Part shown: piece after piece, positions 33,032 through 42,650 of the stretch
How positions within the stretch are numbered: position 1 is the stretch's first letter
How the letters are laid out: every line of letters starts with the position of its first letter
Source: CAZEJS01 sp964512645
GTDB lineage: Bacteria > Actinomycetota > Geothermincolia > Fen-727 > Anoxymicrobiaceae
Reading direction: 5' to 3'
DNA: 62,912 bases
Assembly: GCA_964512645.1 (NCBI GenBank)
Contig: CAZEJS010000015.1
Span: 1 to 62,912, forward strand
The notes under the pieces: generated by a model
Told to the model about the DNA's origin: nothing
What the model saw: only the letters and a program-made list of their open reading frames with translations
The model's database searches: none
Made by a program: the position numbers and the translations under genes

Positions 33032-33910
33032 ATGGCGCTGGAAATCGAGGTCACTACGGACGCGTCGTTCTGTCCCGGCGTGGACAGGGCTTTCCGGATA
33101 ACCGAGAAAACACTGTTCGGTGACAGAAGCCGGTGTTACTCGGTCGGACCGCTCATCCACAACCCCGAAGTGGTCAGGCGGCTGGCGATGCTCGGGCTGG
33201 GGGTGCTGGACCCCGACGGTGAGGAGCTGCCCGACCTGCGGGAGGCGACGGTCGTGGTCAGGTCCCACGGTATCGACACCGCGAGCCAGGAGAAGCTCGA
33301 ATCCCTGGGCGCCAGGCTCGTCGACGCGACCTGCCCCACCGTCGAGAGGGCCCAGGCGGCCGCCCGCGAGCTCTTCGAGAGCGGGCACAACGTCCTGGTC
33401 CTGGGCTCGGCCCGCCACCCGGAGGTCCGCTCGATCGTGGGGCGCGCCGGGGGCGAGGTGACCGTCCTGCAGGACGCCGCCGAAGCCGCACGCTGGGCCG
33501 CGTCTCACGCCGACATCCCCGGGCCCGTCGGCATTGTATGCCAGACGACCGTTCCCCGGGACCGCCTGGAGCAGGTGATCGAGGCGCTGGAGCCTTTCTC
33601 GGGGCGTCTCACCGTCAGGGACACTATCTGCGAGTCCGTCTCGCGCCGCAGGGAAGAAGCGCGGGAAGTCGCCGGCAGGGTGGACGTGATGTTCGTCGTC
33701 GGAGGCCGGGACTCCAGCAACACCGCCGAGCTCGCCCGTACCTGCGAGGGCGTCGGGGTGGCGACCTATCTCATCGAAGACCCCGAGGAGATACGCCGCG
33801 AGTGGCTCGAAGGAGCCCGGCGCGCCGGCGTCACCGGAGGGGCTTCCACTCCCGACTGGTTGATAAGGGAGACCGTCGAAAAGCTGGAGGATCTGGACCG
33901 GACGAGGTGA
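33032..33910 (+). CDS. ispH: 4-hydroxy-3-methylbut-2-enyl diphosphate reductase
   Basis: 292 residues from ATG 33032. The three [4Fe-4S] cysteines are in FCPGVDRAF, DATCPTVERA and DTICESVSRR. VVVRSHGI and GSARHPEV are further IspH signatures. It makes IPP and DMAPP at the end of the MEP isoprenoid pathway. The product would feed the prenyltransferases encoded divergently 81 bp away. The family's C-terminal GGASTPDWLI motif is present and the length is normal. Confidence 0.96.
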   Translation: MALEIEVTTDASFCPGVDRAFRITEKTLFGDRSRCYSVGPLIHNPEVVRRLAMLGLGVLDPDGEELPDLREATVVVRSHGIDTASQEKLESLGARLVDATCPTVERAQAAARELFESGHNVLVLGSARHPEVRSIVGRAGGEVTVLQDAAEAARWAASHADIPGPVGIVCQTTVPRDRLEQVIEALEPFSGRLTVRDTICESVSRRREEAREVAGRVDVMFVVGGRDSSNTAELARTCEGVGVATYLIEDPEEIRREWLEGARRAGVTGGASTPDWLIRETVEKLEDLDRTR

Positions 33911-33943
33911 AGGGCCTCGGGCGCCCTGGCGCGAAGGACGGCT

Positions 33944-34747
33944 TCAGCCGATGTCCACCCCCGCCTCGATCCGCCTGGCCAGCTCACGCTGGTAGTCGGC
34001 GCCGGGCTCGATCCTCACCTCGATCGCGCCGCGTTCGCACACCCGGGCGCACGTGCCGCACCCCAGGCACCTGTCCCCGATGCGGGCGGTTGGACCATCG
34101 AGGGTGATGTTTCCCACCGGGCAGACCGGCACGCACACGCCGCACCCCGCGCAGCCTTCCCCGACTTCGACATGGATCCCTTCGAGCTTCACCAGGCTCC
34201 GCGGGTAGGCGTCGACGAGCCCGCCCATCTCCGAGCGCACCACGCAGCAGCACCGGCAGCAGAAGCAGACCGTCAGGAACCGCGAGAAATCCTTGATGCC
34301 GAAGATAACCGTGTCTATCCGGATATGCCCTACCAGCGGCAGGAGACCGCTGTCGAGCGCGCGCTCGATGTGCTCGAGCGCCTCCTGGACGCTGGCGCTC
34401 CTGCCGACGTCGGGATGCACGTCCCGGGCACCTTCGCCCAGCAGGATGCAGCCCAGGTCCACCGGGTGGCTCCGGCAGCCCTCGCCGGCACGGCAGGCGC
34501 ACTCGTGGATTATCGTCCGGTGTGCCGCCCTGGTCACGTAGTCGACCAGCAGTTGCTTCGGCGCGACGGAGCTCGGGGGGATCTCGATGAATTCATCGAC
34601 GGGGACAAAAGAAGCCTTGAAGGAATCCTCTGAGGCCACCGGGGCGGCCAGGCGGCTGAACGGCGCGTAGCGCCCGAGGCGCTTCGCCCAGTGGGTGAGC
34701 CTCCAGAAACGCAGCGCCGCGTCGATGTGCCACTTCCTGCGAACCAT
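33944..34747 (-). CDS. Cys-rich 4Fe-4S protein, paralogue 2
   Basis: 267 residues from ATG 34747 with GGAGGAGG upstream. Same order of motifs as the protein at 28849-29760: CACRAGEGCRSHPVDLGCILLG, then the run CFCCRCCCVV, then ferredoxin motifs CAGCGVCVPVCP and CLGCGTCARVCE. The N-terminal 70 residues differ and are basic (MVRRKWHIDAALRFWRLTHW), possibly for membrane association. The Cys-x-Cys-Cys-x-Cys-Cys-Cys motif is not standard for a ferredoxin and may hold an unusual cluster. Convergent with ispH. Confidence 0.8.
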   Translation of the reverse strand: MVRRKWHIDAALRFWRLTHWAKRLGRYAPFSRLAAPVASEDSFKASFVPVDEFIEIPPSSVAPKQLLVDYVTRAAHRTIIHECACRAGEGCRSHPVDLGCILLGEGARDVHPDVGRSASVQEALEHIERALDSGLLPLVGHIRIDTVIFGIKDFSRFLTVCFCCRCCCVVRSEMGGLVDAYPRSLVKLEGIHVEVGEGCAGCGVCVPVCPVGNITLDGPTARIGDRCLGCGTCARVCERGAIEVRIEPGADYQRELARRIEAGVDIG

Positions 34748-34843
34748 GGTCCTCCTCCGCGCTCGACCTTCCCCGCGCCCCGCATTCCGCTCCGGACGGC
34801 CCGGTCGGCGCTGTCCCGGGAGACCGTCCGGATGGCGCGTCCT

Positions 34844-36499
34844 CTACTTCCCGGGGGTGAGCGCCCCGGGGGTGAGCGCGCCCCGGATATCGGAGAGGGC
34901 GCCTTCTCCGCAGGCCCGGATCGCCCCGACGGCCTCTTTCGCGCCGTCCTCGCCGAGGTAGGGGGAAGACTCCCTGACGAACTTGTCCGCGGCGACCCCG
35001 GACCTCCCCGGATCGCCGGGCCCTCCCTTCGGGATGTGCTTCTCCGCCTCGAGCAGGGTGCCGTCGCGCAGCGTCAGGTGCACCCGGGCGCCGAAGGGCA
35101 TGCGCAGGTCCTCGAGCCTGCTTCGCCCGAGGTCGTAACCGGGGGCGGCGCGGAAGAACCCCGAGAGGGACACGAGGCTCTTGAGGAAGGTCCTGTCCTC
35201 CAGGTCCAGGTCCCGCCAGGCATCCAGCGTTTCGCGCAGGCCCATCGTGGCGACACTCCTCATGTGCCTTCTCAGGCCGTGCCGCGCACCCAGGAGCGTG
35301 CGCCAGTCGAGCTCCGCCAGCATCGCCTCCAGGTCCACCGCCTCGTCGATCGCTCTGATGAACCGCACGGTCAACCCCGCGCTGTGCTCGAGGCTCACCC
35401 TCGAGGCCAGCGAAAGTATCTCCCGCCGGTTCTCCTCGAGGTACTCGTCAGTCAGCTCGGCGCCGGTCAGGCGCCCGGCGAGGAGGCCTATCGCGACGCT
35501 CACGGAAAGCGAGAAGTTGATGTTGGTGGGCGAAAGCCTGGCGGTGTCCATGTAACCGCCGGCCATCGCGTTCATGGCAACGGTGAGCAGGCTGGCCTCG
35601 ACCCTCACCTCCTTCACCTCCGCGGGCTCAACGGGCCTGCCTTTCTCCACGGCGAACCGTTCCAGGACGTCGAACAGGGCGTCCATGGCGGTGTCGATGT
35701 AGGCGCACCCCGGGTATGCCTTGAAGGCGATGGTATCCGTTACCCAGGCGCTCCCCAGCCCGGTCATCATGAACGGCAGCGGGACGAACGAGAAGTGCGA
35801 CCAGAAACCGTGCGGGTCCTCGAGAATCGCCCGGGGCCCGGTCATGCCCTCGGCGGCGAGGAACGCCGCGAGCGTGCCCGTGACCGACGGAACGGAGGCC
35901 ACCAGCAGCTTCGACTGCGGGCCCATGAACCCCGGGAACAGCGCGTACACCGGCTCGGCCAGAGCGATGCTCATGGCGTTCGCCGTTCTCTCCCCGTCGA
36001 GGCCCAGCACCCTCGAGGCGGCCGCGGCGGCCCCCAGCAGGTGGATATGAGCCCACATCTGGCCGTTGTGCGGGCCGAGGACGACGGAGGCGCCCAGCCT
36101 GCCCCCGATCTCGTTGGCCGCGACCTGGGCCAGCAGGACAGTGTCCACATCCGCCCCCACCGCTTCGCCTACGGCGAGGGGGACGCAGACCGCGCTGTGC
36201 CCGGTGTGCCCGAGGAAGAGGTAGTCGTCGTAGTCGAGGGCCATCGCCAGCGAGGCGTTACGCAGTATAGCGTTCAACATCGGGCCGCCATCCCCGCCGG
36301 GGTACATGCCGCAGGGCCCCTCCCCGCCAATGGTCTCCGCGGCGTCGATGACGGACCTGCCGCCGGCGCACCCCGCGCCTGCGTGAACGGCTCCCATGAC
36401 CGACAACACCTGGTCCCGCGCGATGTCGAACACTCTTCCCGGAACCTCTTCCGCCCTGAGACCGGAAGACCAGCCTGCGATATTCTCGATGACAGTCAA
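34844..36499 (-). CDS. MmgE/PrpD family protein
   Basis: About 551 residues from TTG 36499; the exact start is uncertain because no strong ribosome binding site is seen. The body matches the MmgE/PrpD family (2-methylcitrate or aconitate-type dehydratase/decarboxylase): ALDYDDYLFLGHTGHSAVC, the GHTG region, FKAYPGCAYIDTAMDAL and a C-terminal HLTLRDGTLLEAEKHIPKGGPGDP. The family uses no metal or cofactor. The substrate is not clear without prpB/prpC neighbours. The protein ends in a short repeat (ALTPGALTPGK) encoded by a 12-bp duplication. Confidence 0.83.
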   Translation of the reverse strand: MTVIENIAGWSSGLRAEEVPGRVFDIARDQVLSVMGAVHAGAGCAGGRSVIDAAETIGGEGPCGMYPGGDGGPMLNAILRNASLAMALDYDDYLFLGHTGHSAVCVPLAVGEAVGADVDTVLLAQVAANEIGGRLGASVVLGPHNGQMWAHIHLLGAAAAASRVLGLDGERTANAMSIALAEPVYALFPGFMGPQSKLLVASVPSVTGTLAAFLAAEGMTGPRAILEDPHGFWSHFSFVPLPFMMTGLGSAWVTDTIAFKAYPGCAYIDTAMDALFDVLERFAVEKGRPVEPAEVKEVRVEASLLTVAMNAMAGGYMDTARLSPTNINFSLSVSVAIGLLAGRLTGAELTDEYLEENRREILSLASRVSLEHSAGLTVRFIRAIDEAVDLEAMLAELDWRTLLGARHGLRRHMRSVATMGLRETLDAWRDLDLEDRTFLKSLVSLSGFFRAAPGYDLGRSRLEDLRMPFGARVHLTLRDGTLLEAEKHIPKGGPGDPGRSGVAADKFVRESSPYLGEDGAKEAVGAIRACGEGALSDIRGALTPGALTPGK

Positions 36500-36633
36500 T
36501 GCCGACACCCCCGACGTGAGCCGCGGTTCACCGGCGGCGCCGCAGCCGGCTGAGCCGCGGTCCGCTCTTCCTTCACCATGCCGGCAGCCGGACGGACCTC
36601 CGGCGGTCGGCGGGCCGGGCGCAGCCGCTCCGG

Positions 36634-37605
36634 TTACCCGTACTTCTTCCCCAGCATCTGAATCTGCCGGACGGCCTGCCCGATGTACCCCTCCACTTCG
36701 GCCATCTTGCCTTCTATGCCCATCTGTACCCGCGCCCGTGCGAGCTCGGCGCCGATCTTCCCTTCCAGGCGCCCCCACTTTTCGACGACCGGCTCGACGT
36801 GGGGCTCGATCTTCTTGATCTGCCTGAGGTTCTCGCGGTTGACGGCCTCCTCGGGCGATTCCGCGTCGCCCTCCTCTTCGTCCCGCCCGGAACGCCTTTC
36901 ATCCTCGGGCACGTACGTCGGAACCTCTCCGAGCACCTCCTGCGCCCTGGTGAGGCTCTTGACCATCCCGGTCGCGAACTCCTTGAACGTCTCGGTCGCG
37001 TCCTGGAACGCGGCGTTGGGAGGCAGGGTGTAGACGGCGGCCTCGAGCTTCCCGGCCTTCTCCGCCAGGTTGGCCACGGTGGACGGCACGTACTGGCTCT
37101 TGTTCAGGGCCTGAAGCTGGACGACGATGTCCGAGGCCTGTTTCGCCAGAGGCGCCGTCACAGCGACAAACTCGGCGTAAGGCGCGGCAAGGTCCGCCAG
37201 TACCCTGCCGGAGTTGACCGCCTTGCTCATCAGGTCGTTGAGAGGCCGCGCCACCTCGGGGCTGTCGGTCGAATCAAGCTTCTCCTGGCAGACGGCGAGC
37301 GCCTTCCTGAAGCCCGCAAGGGTCTCTTCGATGTCCCCCTGCTCGGAAAGCGGCTTGAGCCAGTCCGCCCTCATGGCTATCTTCGCGTTATTGAGCTCGG
37401 CAAGAACCTCGTTGGCGTGCTTGTTGAACCTGGACACAGCCCCGCCGTTCCCGCAACCTCCCCCCGCGACCAGAGCGAGAGGCAGCGCCACAAGAGCTGC
37501 CAGCGCCAGCGCGCCGACCCCGCACGGGCGGCGGTTCCTCTCCGTGCTCCACCTGCCGGGGCGCGGAGCGCTCCCGCCGGAATACTCTGCAGTCGTCCTG
37601 GCCAC
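36634..37605 (-). CDS. Predicted lipoprotein, function unknown
   Basis: Up to 323 residues from GTG 37605. A hydrophobic stretch ending in LVAGGGCGNGG is a lipobox-type signal, so the mature protein would be lipid-anchored at that Cys. The first 30 residues are basic and long for a signal, so a later start is possible. The rest is helical and charged, with an acidic linker near residues 235-250. A perfect TATAAT on the minus strand at 37642-37637 could be its -10 element. Confidence 0.72.
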   Translation of the reverse strand: MARTTAEYSGGSAPRPGRWSTERNRRPCGVGALALAALVALPLALVAGGGCGNGGAVSRFNKHANEVLAELNNAKIAMRADWLKPLSEQGDIEETLAGFRKALAVCQEKLDSTDSPEVARPLNDLMSKAVNSGRVLADLAAPYAEFVAVTAPLAKQASDIVVQLQALNKSQYVPSTVANLAEKAGKLEAAVYTLPPNAAFQDATETFKEFATGMVKSLTRAQEVLGEVPTYVPEDERRSGRDEEEGDAESPEEAVNRENLRQIKKIEPHVEPVVEKWGRLEGKIGAELARARVQMGIEGKMAEVEGYIGQAVRQIQMLGKKYG

Positions 37606-37685
37606 CTTTTACCCCGTTTCCGCCTGCTGGGATATCATTATAGCGATTAACAGGCGGGTCTTCGGCAACCGGAGGTACCGAGGGC

Positions 37686-39377
37686 GTGAAAAAAGGGCTC
37701 GCGGCAATGGCGGTCATGGTGCTCCTGATAGTCGCGGGCACGATGTTCATCGCCGTATGGATGACGGCCGGGCCTCGGCGCCCCGGCACGTGGTCGACCC
37801 CGGACCTGTCCTTCAAGCCGTTCACCCTTGACGAGCTGCTCCACAACAAGACCAGCGTGGACCTCGCGACGAGCGGCAGGAAGATACATTCCGCGAAGTT
37901 CGAACAAATCAAGCGGCGCACCTCCAGGCTCCGCGGGCTGCCGCTCAAAAAGGACGTGCCCCTCGTCGAGGCCTCCGAAGGCCTGGTGAAATACCAGCTT
38001 CTCCAGTCGTCACTCGAGGACGAATCGGTCCGCCAGACCCTCGCCAACGAGAAGGTGCTCAAGGCGCTGGGGCTGCTGGCTCCGGACGACAGCCTCTCCG
38101 ACATAATCACCGCCGTGCTCACCGAACAGATCGCCGGCACTTACGACACCGAGACCAAGCAGATCACGATAGTCAAGGGGAAAGTGCTTTCAGGCGCCTT
38201 CGATGAGATAACCATGTCGCACGAAGTGTGCCACGCCCTCCAGGACCAGACCTTCGACCTGGAAAAACCGCCGCTCGAGGACGAGGCGTACGACAGCGAC
38301 CGGGATACCGCGGTGCAGTGCCTGATAGAAGGCGACGCCACGGACACCATGTACGCGTACGCGAAGGCGTACGTGAGCGCCGCGGACCTTATCAAGATGC
38401 AGCGGGAGGCGTCGAAGACCGAGTCCCCCGAGCTGGACCGGGCGCCCCCTTATATCCGCAAGGGCCTTCTCCTGCCGTACGACGCGGGCTACGCGTTCGT
38501 GTCCGCGATAAAAGAGGACACCGGCGGCTCCGTTGCGACAGTGGACGGCGCGTTTCGAGACCCCCCGATGAGCACCAGGCAGATCCTTCACCCCGAGGAG
38601 TTCCTGAGCGGGAAGCGGCCGCCGGTCGAGCTGGACCTCCCGGACCTGGAGAACTCGCTCGGGAAAGGCTGGAAGAACGTCAACACCGACACTCTCGGCG
38701 AATGGGATTTCCGGGTATGGTTCGAGCAGTTCACCACCGAGGCCACCGGGGCGGACGTCGGCGACGGGTGGGCGGGCAACGAGTTCGACTACTACCAGGG
38801 GCCCGGGAAGAACTACGTCCTGCCCATGCAGACGGTGTGGCAGGAGGCCGGCGACGCGCGGGTGTTCTTCGACGAGTACCCCCGGCTGCTGAAAGGGCGC
38901 TTCGGCGCGAAGCTCGAGAAACTCGGTGAAACCCCTGCCTCGTACGCCTTCAGGGCGGACGGTGTGACGTTCTACTGCGGCATGAGCGGGAACACGACGC
39001 TTGCTCTTCAGGCGACCGACCCCTCGAAGCTGGAGGCGGCGCTGCGTGCTTTCCCGCAGATGGCGCCGGTCTCGCTGACGCCGCCGGCGCGGGGCCCGAA
39101 GCCGGGGAGCTTTCCGCGCGGCGGGGTGTTCCCCGGGACTTGCGCGTACGCGGGGGCCCTGCGCCCGGGTCCCCGGGACTCAGTCGAGCCCGTAGCCGTT
39201 GACGTCGTGGCCCCCGGTTATCCCCTGCCCGTAGTTGAAGTACATCGGGCGCTCCATGACCACCGGAAAGTCGGCCGATATCGAGCCGCTGACGTGAGCC
39301 TCCCTGGCGATGGCGTCGCGGACGTTGACCGTAAGCCTGGAGTGGGGGCTGATCAGGTACTCGGCCCTGTGGGTTGA
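37686..39377 (+). CDS. Membrane-anchored HExxH protein (possible metallopeptidase); 3' end uncertain
   Basis: 563 residues from GTG 37686, with GGAGG upstream. An N-terminal membrane helix (about 8-27) is followed by an extracellular domain with MSHEVCHALQDQ, a candidate zinc site, and LIEGDATDTMY about 40 residues later, where a metal-binding Glu would be expected. The last 66 residues overlap the convergent surface-protein gene and read like an antisense translation, so the original stop was probably upstream and lost, or the sequence has a small error near 39090-39180. Catalysis is not proven. Confidence 0.7.
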   Translation: MKKGLAAMAVMVLLIVAGTMFIAVWMTAGPRRPGTWSTPDLSFKPFTLDELLHNKTSVDLATSGRKIHSAKFEQIKRRTSRLRGLPLKKDVPLVEASEGLVKYQLLQSSLEDESVRQTLANEKVLKALGLLAPDDSLSDIITAVLTEQIAGTYDTETKQITIVKGKVLSGAFDEITMSHEVCHALQDQTFDLEKPPLEDEAYDSDRDTAVQCLIEGDATDTMYAYAKAYVSAADLIKMQREASKTESPELDRAPPYIRKGLLLPYDAGYAFVSAIKEDTGGSVATVDGAFRDPPMSTRQILHPEEFLSGKRPPVELDLPDLENSLGKGWKNVNTDTLGEWDFRVWFEQFTTEATGADVGDGWAGNEFDYYQGPGKNYVLPMQTVWQEAGDARVFFDEYPRLLKGRFGAKLEKLGETPASYAFRADGVTFYCGMSGNTTLALQATDPSKLEAALRAFPQMAPVSLTPPARGPKPGSFPRGGVFPGTCAYAGALRPGPRDSVEPVAVDVVAPGYPLPVVEVHRALHDHRKVGRYRAADVSLPGDGVADVDRKPGVGADQVLGPVG

Positions 39378-42300
39378 CCCGTCCCCGAAGATGTACTCGA
39401 CGGACACGCGGCAGGGCCTGTCGTCCCTGGGGTTCATGAACGTGTAGTACGTGTCGAAGTTCGAGATCGTGGTGCCCTCGGCCAGGAAATAGGAGGCGCT
39501 GGGCGCCGGGTTTCCCACGACCGAATCGCCGCCGCACCAGTTCTTGCCGGAGTCCATCCCGTAGATGTAGTAGATCGGCCGCTCGGCGATGACCGGCACG
39601 TCGGATTCCATCCTGATGGAAACGTCCTGGTTGTCGCCCACGTGGGCCAGCACGTCCACCGTCTCGCGGCTGTTCGGCCGGACCTCCCTGGTCATGTCGG
39701 TCACCCTGCCGGCGCCGGTCAGGTACTTTATCCGGCACGTCGCGGGAACGCCGTTGGGGTTCTGGATAGTCAGCCACTCCTGGAAACCGGGCCTCGTGCA
39801 CCCCTCGGCGAAAGACCACGAGGTGCTCGGGCCCGTCGCCCCCACCACGTTGCTGCCGTCGACTGCGAAGCCGTGGTAGTTGAAGTACATCGGGCGCTCC
39901 ACCGCGATCGGCACGTCGGACACCAGCCTGGCAGAGACGTCCTGGTTGACCCCCACGTCACCGGCGACCTCTACGGTGTACCTGGAGTGCGGCGCCACCG
40001 AGTAGACTTTGCGGACGTTCTGGCCGGTGGCCAGCATGTACGTGACGGTAACCGTCGCGGCCCGGGAATCGGAGGGGTTCTGGATCGTCAGCCACTCCTC
40101 GAAGGCGTTGTTGTCGGAGTCGTTGAACCTGGTGGTGCCCTCGGCGAAGTACCACTCCTTCTGCAGCACGTTGATGCCCATGACGTTGTGCCCGCCCTTC
40201 CAGGAGTAGCCCGGGACGCCGTTCTTGTAGACGAAATACATCGGGCGCTCGGCGATGACACCCTGGTTGTCCGAGTGTATTCTCACCGAGACTCCGGTGC
40301 GCGCCTCCCCGATGTAGTCCTTGACCTTGACCGTGTCGCGCTGGCGGGGGTTCATGGAGCGCTCGTAAGTGCGCACCTCCCCGTTGTCGAGCATGAACGA
40401 GAGCTGGTACCTGGCCGGCCGGTCCCCGGGGTTGAGGACGCAGAGCCATTCGTCGAACTCCGGGAGGGTGTTGCCCTCGGCGAAGTACCAGTCCCTGGCG
40501 ACGTTGCCGACGAAGACGTTCTTCGAGGTTCTGCCCTGATTGCCCGCGCGGTCCCTGGCCTCCACGGTGATGTTGTGGACCCCCTCGGCCACGCCGGCGA
40601 GCTTCCAGGTGTAGGCCATGTTGAAAGCGCTGGTCGTCTCGTACTTCTTGACGCCGTCGACGTAGATGGCGGCCCGGGACAGTCCGTTGGCGTCCGTGCC
40701 GGTGCCGTTGATCCTGAAAGCCTCGTCGGAGTAATACCCTGTCTGAATGGTGTCCCTGGACGGTCTTACCACCGCGCACGCCGGCGGCGTCCTGTCCACG
40801 TTGACCAGGCCCGTCTTCATGACCTCCACGTTCCCCGCCCTGTCGGTTGAGCGGTAATGGACCTTCCAGTGGCCTTCACCGAGCGTGAACGGCTTCGAAT
40901 AGTTGGTCCAGTTGCCGTCTTTCATCCCGGTGTCGAGGTTCTCGATGGCGTACTCAGAGTGATCGAAGGTGTAATCCCCGCAGTTGATGCTCACTCGAGC
41001 GTCAGAACGGTAGAAGCCGTTGTCGCCCTTCATCCCTTCCACCGAAAGCCGGCTTATCGGAGGGTTCTTGTCGATGTAAATCCAGCCCGGGGTGACGTAT
41101 TCGCTCGTGTTGCCCGCCGAATCCTTGCCAACCGCCTTGATCTTGATCCTTTTCTGGTTGAGACTCTCGGTATTGACGGTCGCAGCATACGGCGGGTCTT
41201 TCACTACATTGCTTCCACTAGCACATGGCAACCCCGCCCAAACGCTCTCATCCTTCGAAAAGAAATATGTGACGCTCTCCATGCCCACATGGAAGGATAT
41301 ATTCGTCTTGATATCCGTCCCATCGACTGCGAAATCGTCGGCGGCGCCCCGGCACTCCACCGGGAAGTCCGCCCTGGCGTGGACCGGCGCCCTCCCGTTG
41401 AACGCGGGGGTGGTGACGTCCGCGGCCGGCGCCACGGAGTCCTTGCGGCGAAGATACACTTTGCCGTCGGCGGCAACGGCGGCGAAATAATCGACCGCGC
41501 CGTCGGAGCCGAAATCGGCGGAGGTGGCCGAGATCACGTGCCAGCCCGAGCCCACCGTCACGGCGCCCAGCACGTCGTTCGCGGTTCCATGCTGGGAAAG
41601 CCTGCTTGAGCTGTTCTTGTAGAAAACATCCGCAGAGAAGCGGCCAGTAACGGAAGGATAACAAGATGCCTTCATTGTCTCTTGATACACGCTGTCCTCA
41701 ACATTATCCGGCGACCAGTTGTATCCCATCGTCGTGCAGTTGAAGCGGCCCACGAAGTACGTCGAGTCGCTCACGCGCTGTCCCACGCAGGTGACGACGA
41801 TAGCGTTGATGTCCCAGGCTACGGCGGGGCACGTCAGCCTGTAGGAAGGCTCGTTGTCGGCGTCGGGGATGTGACGGCGGACCCAGCTTGACCCCCCGTC
41901 GCCGGTGTGGCACTCCAGCAGGTGGGAGCGGTTGTAGCCGTCCCCGGCGTCGTCCTTCCAGACGATGATGGCGTTCGCGTAGTCGTTGGCGGCGATGGCC
42001 GGCTGGCTGCTGGCGATGCCGTCGTCGGAGCTCCTCCTGGTCCCCGGCAGCACCGTGCCGTCGATGGAGATCTTGCCCCAGTACACCTCCGCCACGCCGG
42101 AGGCGTCGCTGGTGTAAGTATAAAAGATGGTGTTACTGGACGGGGCACGCGCGGTGTCGGCCTGCTGCTTGTTTTCGGCGCCGCCGGACACGTAAGTCCT
42201 GCTCCAGGAGGCGCCCCATGAGGATCCCTTGTACAGCTGGAGCTGGTAGTAGCCCCCGCCGTCTCGCTTCCCGCCGAACATCACGTACACCAGGTGCCCG

Positions 42301-42626
42301 GTGGTGGAACCCACCGATACCGAGGGGTCCCCGTTTTCATACGCTCCGTTATCCAGGCAGACCGCCCCGTCCCAGCGAACCCCCCGGTCCGCGGAGTGCC
42401 TCACGTAAACGGCGCCGGTACTCGCGGTCCTCCATGTCACCCATACGTGCGGCCCGTACGCGGCAACGTCGCAGGCCGCGGCGTCGCCGCCGACCACCGT
42501 CCTCTGCAGGGTCCAGCCCAGCGGATAAGCGCTGGCCACCCGGGGAACGAGCGCCAGCGAGACCGCCACAGCGGCGGCTATCGCGCCGGCCAGGCCGAGC
42601 GCCAACAGTCCCTTTCCCGTCTTCAT
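39180..42626 (-). CDS. Large secreted surface protein with propeller-like, Ig-like and WYFAEG repeats
   Basis: 1148 residues from ATG 42626 (TAGGAGAG upstream). A Sec signal peptide ends near VASAYP. Residues about 40-400 look like a sialidase/BNR-type propeller (repeats such as SADRGVRWDGAV and HTGDGGSSWV). Residues about 410-710 hold Ig-like domains including the WYFAEG-associated bacterial surface pattern YFFSKDESVW and HWKVHYRSTDRAGNVEV. From residue 712 come four copies of a roughly 110-residue module with WYFAEGTT at its start and ERPMYFNY near its end (DUF5719-like). No sortase motif or C-terminal membrane helix is seen, so attachment is unclear. It may bind surface or polysaccharide. 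Confidence 0.85.
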   Translation of the reverse strand: MKTGKGLLALGLAGAIAAAVAVSLALVPRVASAYPLGWTLQRTVVGGDAAACDVAAYGPHVWVTWRTASTGAVYVRHSADRGVRWDGAVCLDNGAYENGDPSVSVGSTTGHLVYVMFGGKRDGGGYYQLQLYKGSSWGASWSRTYVSGGAENKQQADTARAPSSNTIFYTYTSDASGVAEVYWGKISIDGTVLPGTRRSSDDGIASSQPAIAANDYANAIIVWKDDAGDGYNRSHLLECHTGDGGSSWVRRHIPDADNEPSYRLTCPAVAWDINAIVVTCVGQRVSDSTYFVGRFNCTTMGYNWSPDNVEDSVYQETMKASCYPSVTGRFSADVFYKNSSSRLSQHGTANDVLGAVTVGSGWHVISATSADFGSDGAVDYFAAVAADGKVYLRRKDSVAPAADVTTPAFNGRAPVHARADFPVECRGAADDFAVDGTDIKTNISFHVGMESVTYFFSKDESVWAGLPCASGSNVVKDPPYAATVNTESLNQKRIKIKAVGKDSAGNTSEYVTPGWIYIDKNPPISRLSVEGMKGDNGFYRSDARVSINCGDYTFDHSEYAIENLDTGMKDGNWTNYSKPFTLGEGHWKVHYRSTDRAGNVEVMKTGLVNVDRTPPACAVVRPSRDTIQTGYYSDEAFRINGTGTDANGLSRAAIYVDGVKKYETTSAFNMAYTWKLAGVAEGVHNITVEARDRAGNQGRTSKNVFVGNVARDWYFAEGNTLPEFDEWLCVLNPGDRPARYQLSFMLDNGEVRTYERSMNPRQRDTVKVKDYIGEARTGVSVRIHSDNQGVIAERPMYFVYKNGVPGYSWKGGHNVMGINVLQKEWYFAEGTTRFNDSDNNAFEEWLTIQNPSDSRAATVTVTYMLATGQNVRKVYSVAPHSRYTVEVAGDVGVNQDVSARLVSDVPIAVERPMYFNYHGFAVDGSNVVGATGPSTSWSFAEGCTRPGFQEWLTIQNPNGVPATCRIKYLTGAGRVTDMTREVRPNSRETVDVLAHVGDNQDVSIRMESDVPVIAERPIYYIYGMDSGKNWCGGDSVVGNPAPSASYFLAEGTTISNFDTYYTFMNPRDDRPCRVSVEYIFGDGSTHRAEYLISPHSRLTVNVRDAIAREAHVSGSISADFPVVMERPMYFNYGQGITGGHDVNGYGLD
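39183..40493 (-). repeat. Four tandem modules of 103-113 residues (WYFAEG repeats)
   Basis: Module starts are DWYFAEGNT, EWYFAEGTT, WSFAEGCT and YFLAEGTT. Shared positions include EWLTIQNP, SRxTV, DVS and AERPMYF. Lengths are 112, 113, 109 and 103 residues. Confidence 0.87.
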
Positions 42627-42650
42627 CGTCTACTCTCCTAACCCGTCCGC

